NCBI GenBank assembly: GCA_029942065.1
Contig: JAPYTY010000137.1
Location: 1 to 5,953, forward strand
Direction of reading: 5' to 3'
DNA length: 5,953 nucleotides
Origin: Acidobacteriota bacterium
GTDB lineage: Bacteria; Acidobacteriota; UBA6911; RPQK01; JADFOI01
In this document: piece by piece, positions 5,752 to 5,953 of the stretch
Layout of the letters: every line of letters starts with the position of its first letter
How positions within the stretch are numbered: position 1 is the first letter of the stretch
Program-made: the position numbers and the translations under genes
The notes under the pieces: generated by a model
What the model saw: the letters and a program-made list of their open reading frames with translations, nothing else
The model's database searches: none
What the model was told of the DNA's origin: nothing

Positions 5752-5953
5752 GACCTTGCCCCCTAAAACGAGTCCAGGTGAAATGTTAGGACTTTCGATT
5801 TAGGAAGGAGGCAAGAGATGGCAAGCAAGCGGTTCACACCCGAACAGATCATCAGCAAACTAAGAGAAGCAGAGGTGCTGTTGGCCCAGGGAGCAAAGAT
5901 GGGGGTGGTGTGCAAGCGGATCGCAGTGACGGAGCAGACGTACTACCGGTGGC
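5751..5953 (+). mobile_element. Left end of an IS3-family insertion sequence (cut by the window)
   Basis: An IS3-type orfA starts at 5818. Upstream, the stretch beginning TGACCTTGCCCCC at 5751 has the 5'-TG terminus and the C-rich start expected of an IS3-family left inverted repeat, with a 67-base leader to the ATG. The right end and orfB lie outside, so the terminal repeat and target duplication cannot be confirmed. The exact boundary is an inference; the presence of the element is not in serious doubt. It sits 83 bases past the thioredoxin stop codon and disrupts no visible gene. Confidence 0.75.
5818..5953 (+). CDS. IS3-family transposase OrfA (N-terminal part)
   Basis: The ATG has AGGAAGGAG (5802-5810) seven bases upstream. 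The 45 residues seen include KRFTPEQIISKLREAEVLL, then CKRIAVTEQTYYRW, the helix-turn-helix that recognises the terminal repeats (HTH_Tnp_1 type). It closely follows the common IS3-family OrfA pattern of a KRFTPEQI start, LREAEVLLAQG, and VTEQTYYRW. OrfA is normally about 90-100 residues and is joined to the DDE catalytic OrfB by a -1 frameshift; both the rest of OrfA and OrfB are beyond the edge. The segment AKMGVVCKRIA is slightly off the usual (K/T)VAEVCRxLG form, but nothing suggests inactivation. Confidence 0.9.
   Translation, partial: MASKRFTPEQIISKLREAEVLLAQGAKMGVVCKRIAVTEQTYYRW

Overview
This is a GC-rich bacterial window with large secreted or envelope proteins and extracytoplasmic thioredoxin-fold proteins. 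The central protein combines a TPR array, a VCBS/FG-GAP beta-propeller, an ASPIC/UnbV module and a long C-terminal region. I associate that combination with Acidobacteriota and similar environmental phyla, often known only from metagenomes. There is no rRNA or other phylogenetic marker here, so the assignment is an inference.

Layout from left to right. (1) Positions 1-167 hold the last 54 codons of a plus-strand TlpA/ResA-type thioredoxin-fold gene. (2) Positions 168-586 have no gene. They hold a dense cluster of short palindromes, most carrying a GTAG-like head, which resemble REP (repetitive extragenic palindromic) elements. The cluster lies between two convergent genes. (3) Positions 587-3802, minus strand, encode a 1071-residue exported or membrane-anchored protein: N-terminal hydrophobic segment, TPRs, seven Asp-rich propeller motifs, ASPIC/UnbV, and about 430 C-terminal residues I cannot assign. 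(4) Positions 3803-4008 are a divergent promoter region. (5) Positions 4009-5118, plus strand, encode a membrane-anchored DUF3179 protein with a CEIC cysteine pair. (6) It is closely followed by an exported DsbD-gamma-like thioredoxin (5155-5667) with a WCVPC active site. (7) From about 5751 the left end of an IS3-family insertion sequence begins. Its orfA starts at 5818 and runs off the window.

How the genes may work together: the DUF3179 protein and the thioredoxin look co-transcribed, and both probably act outside the cytoplasmic membrane. The thioredoxin may service the cysteine pair of its neighbour. The large TPR-propeller protein is transcribed away from them from the same intergenic region, which could allow joint regulation, but a shared pathway is not shown. 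I see no CRISPR array, tRNA, phage gene or recognisable defence system. The least explained items are the REP-like cluster, the C-terminal region of the large protein and the DUF3179-thioredoxin pair.
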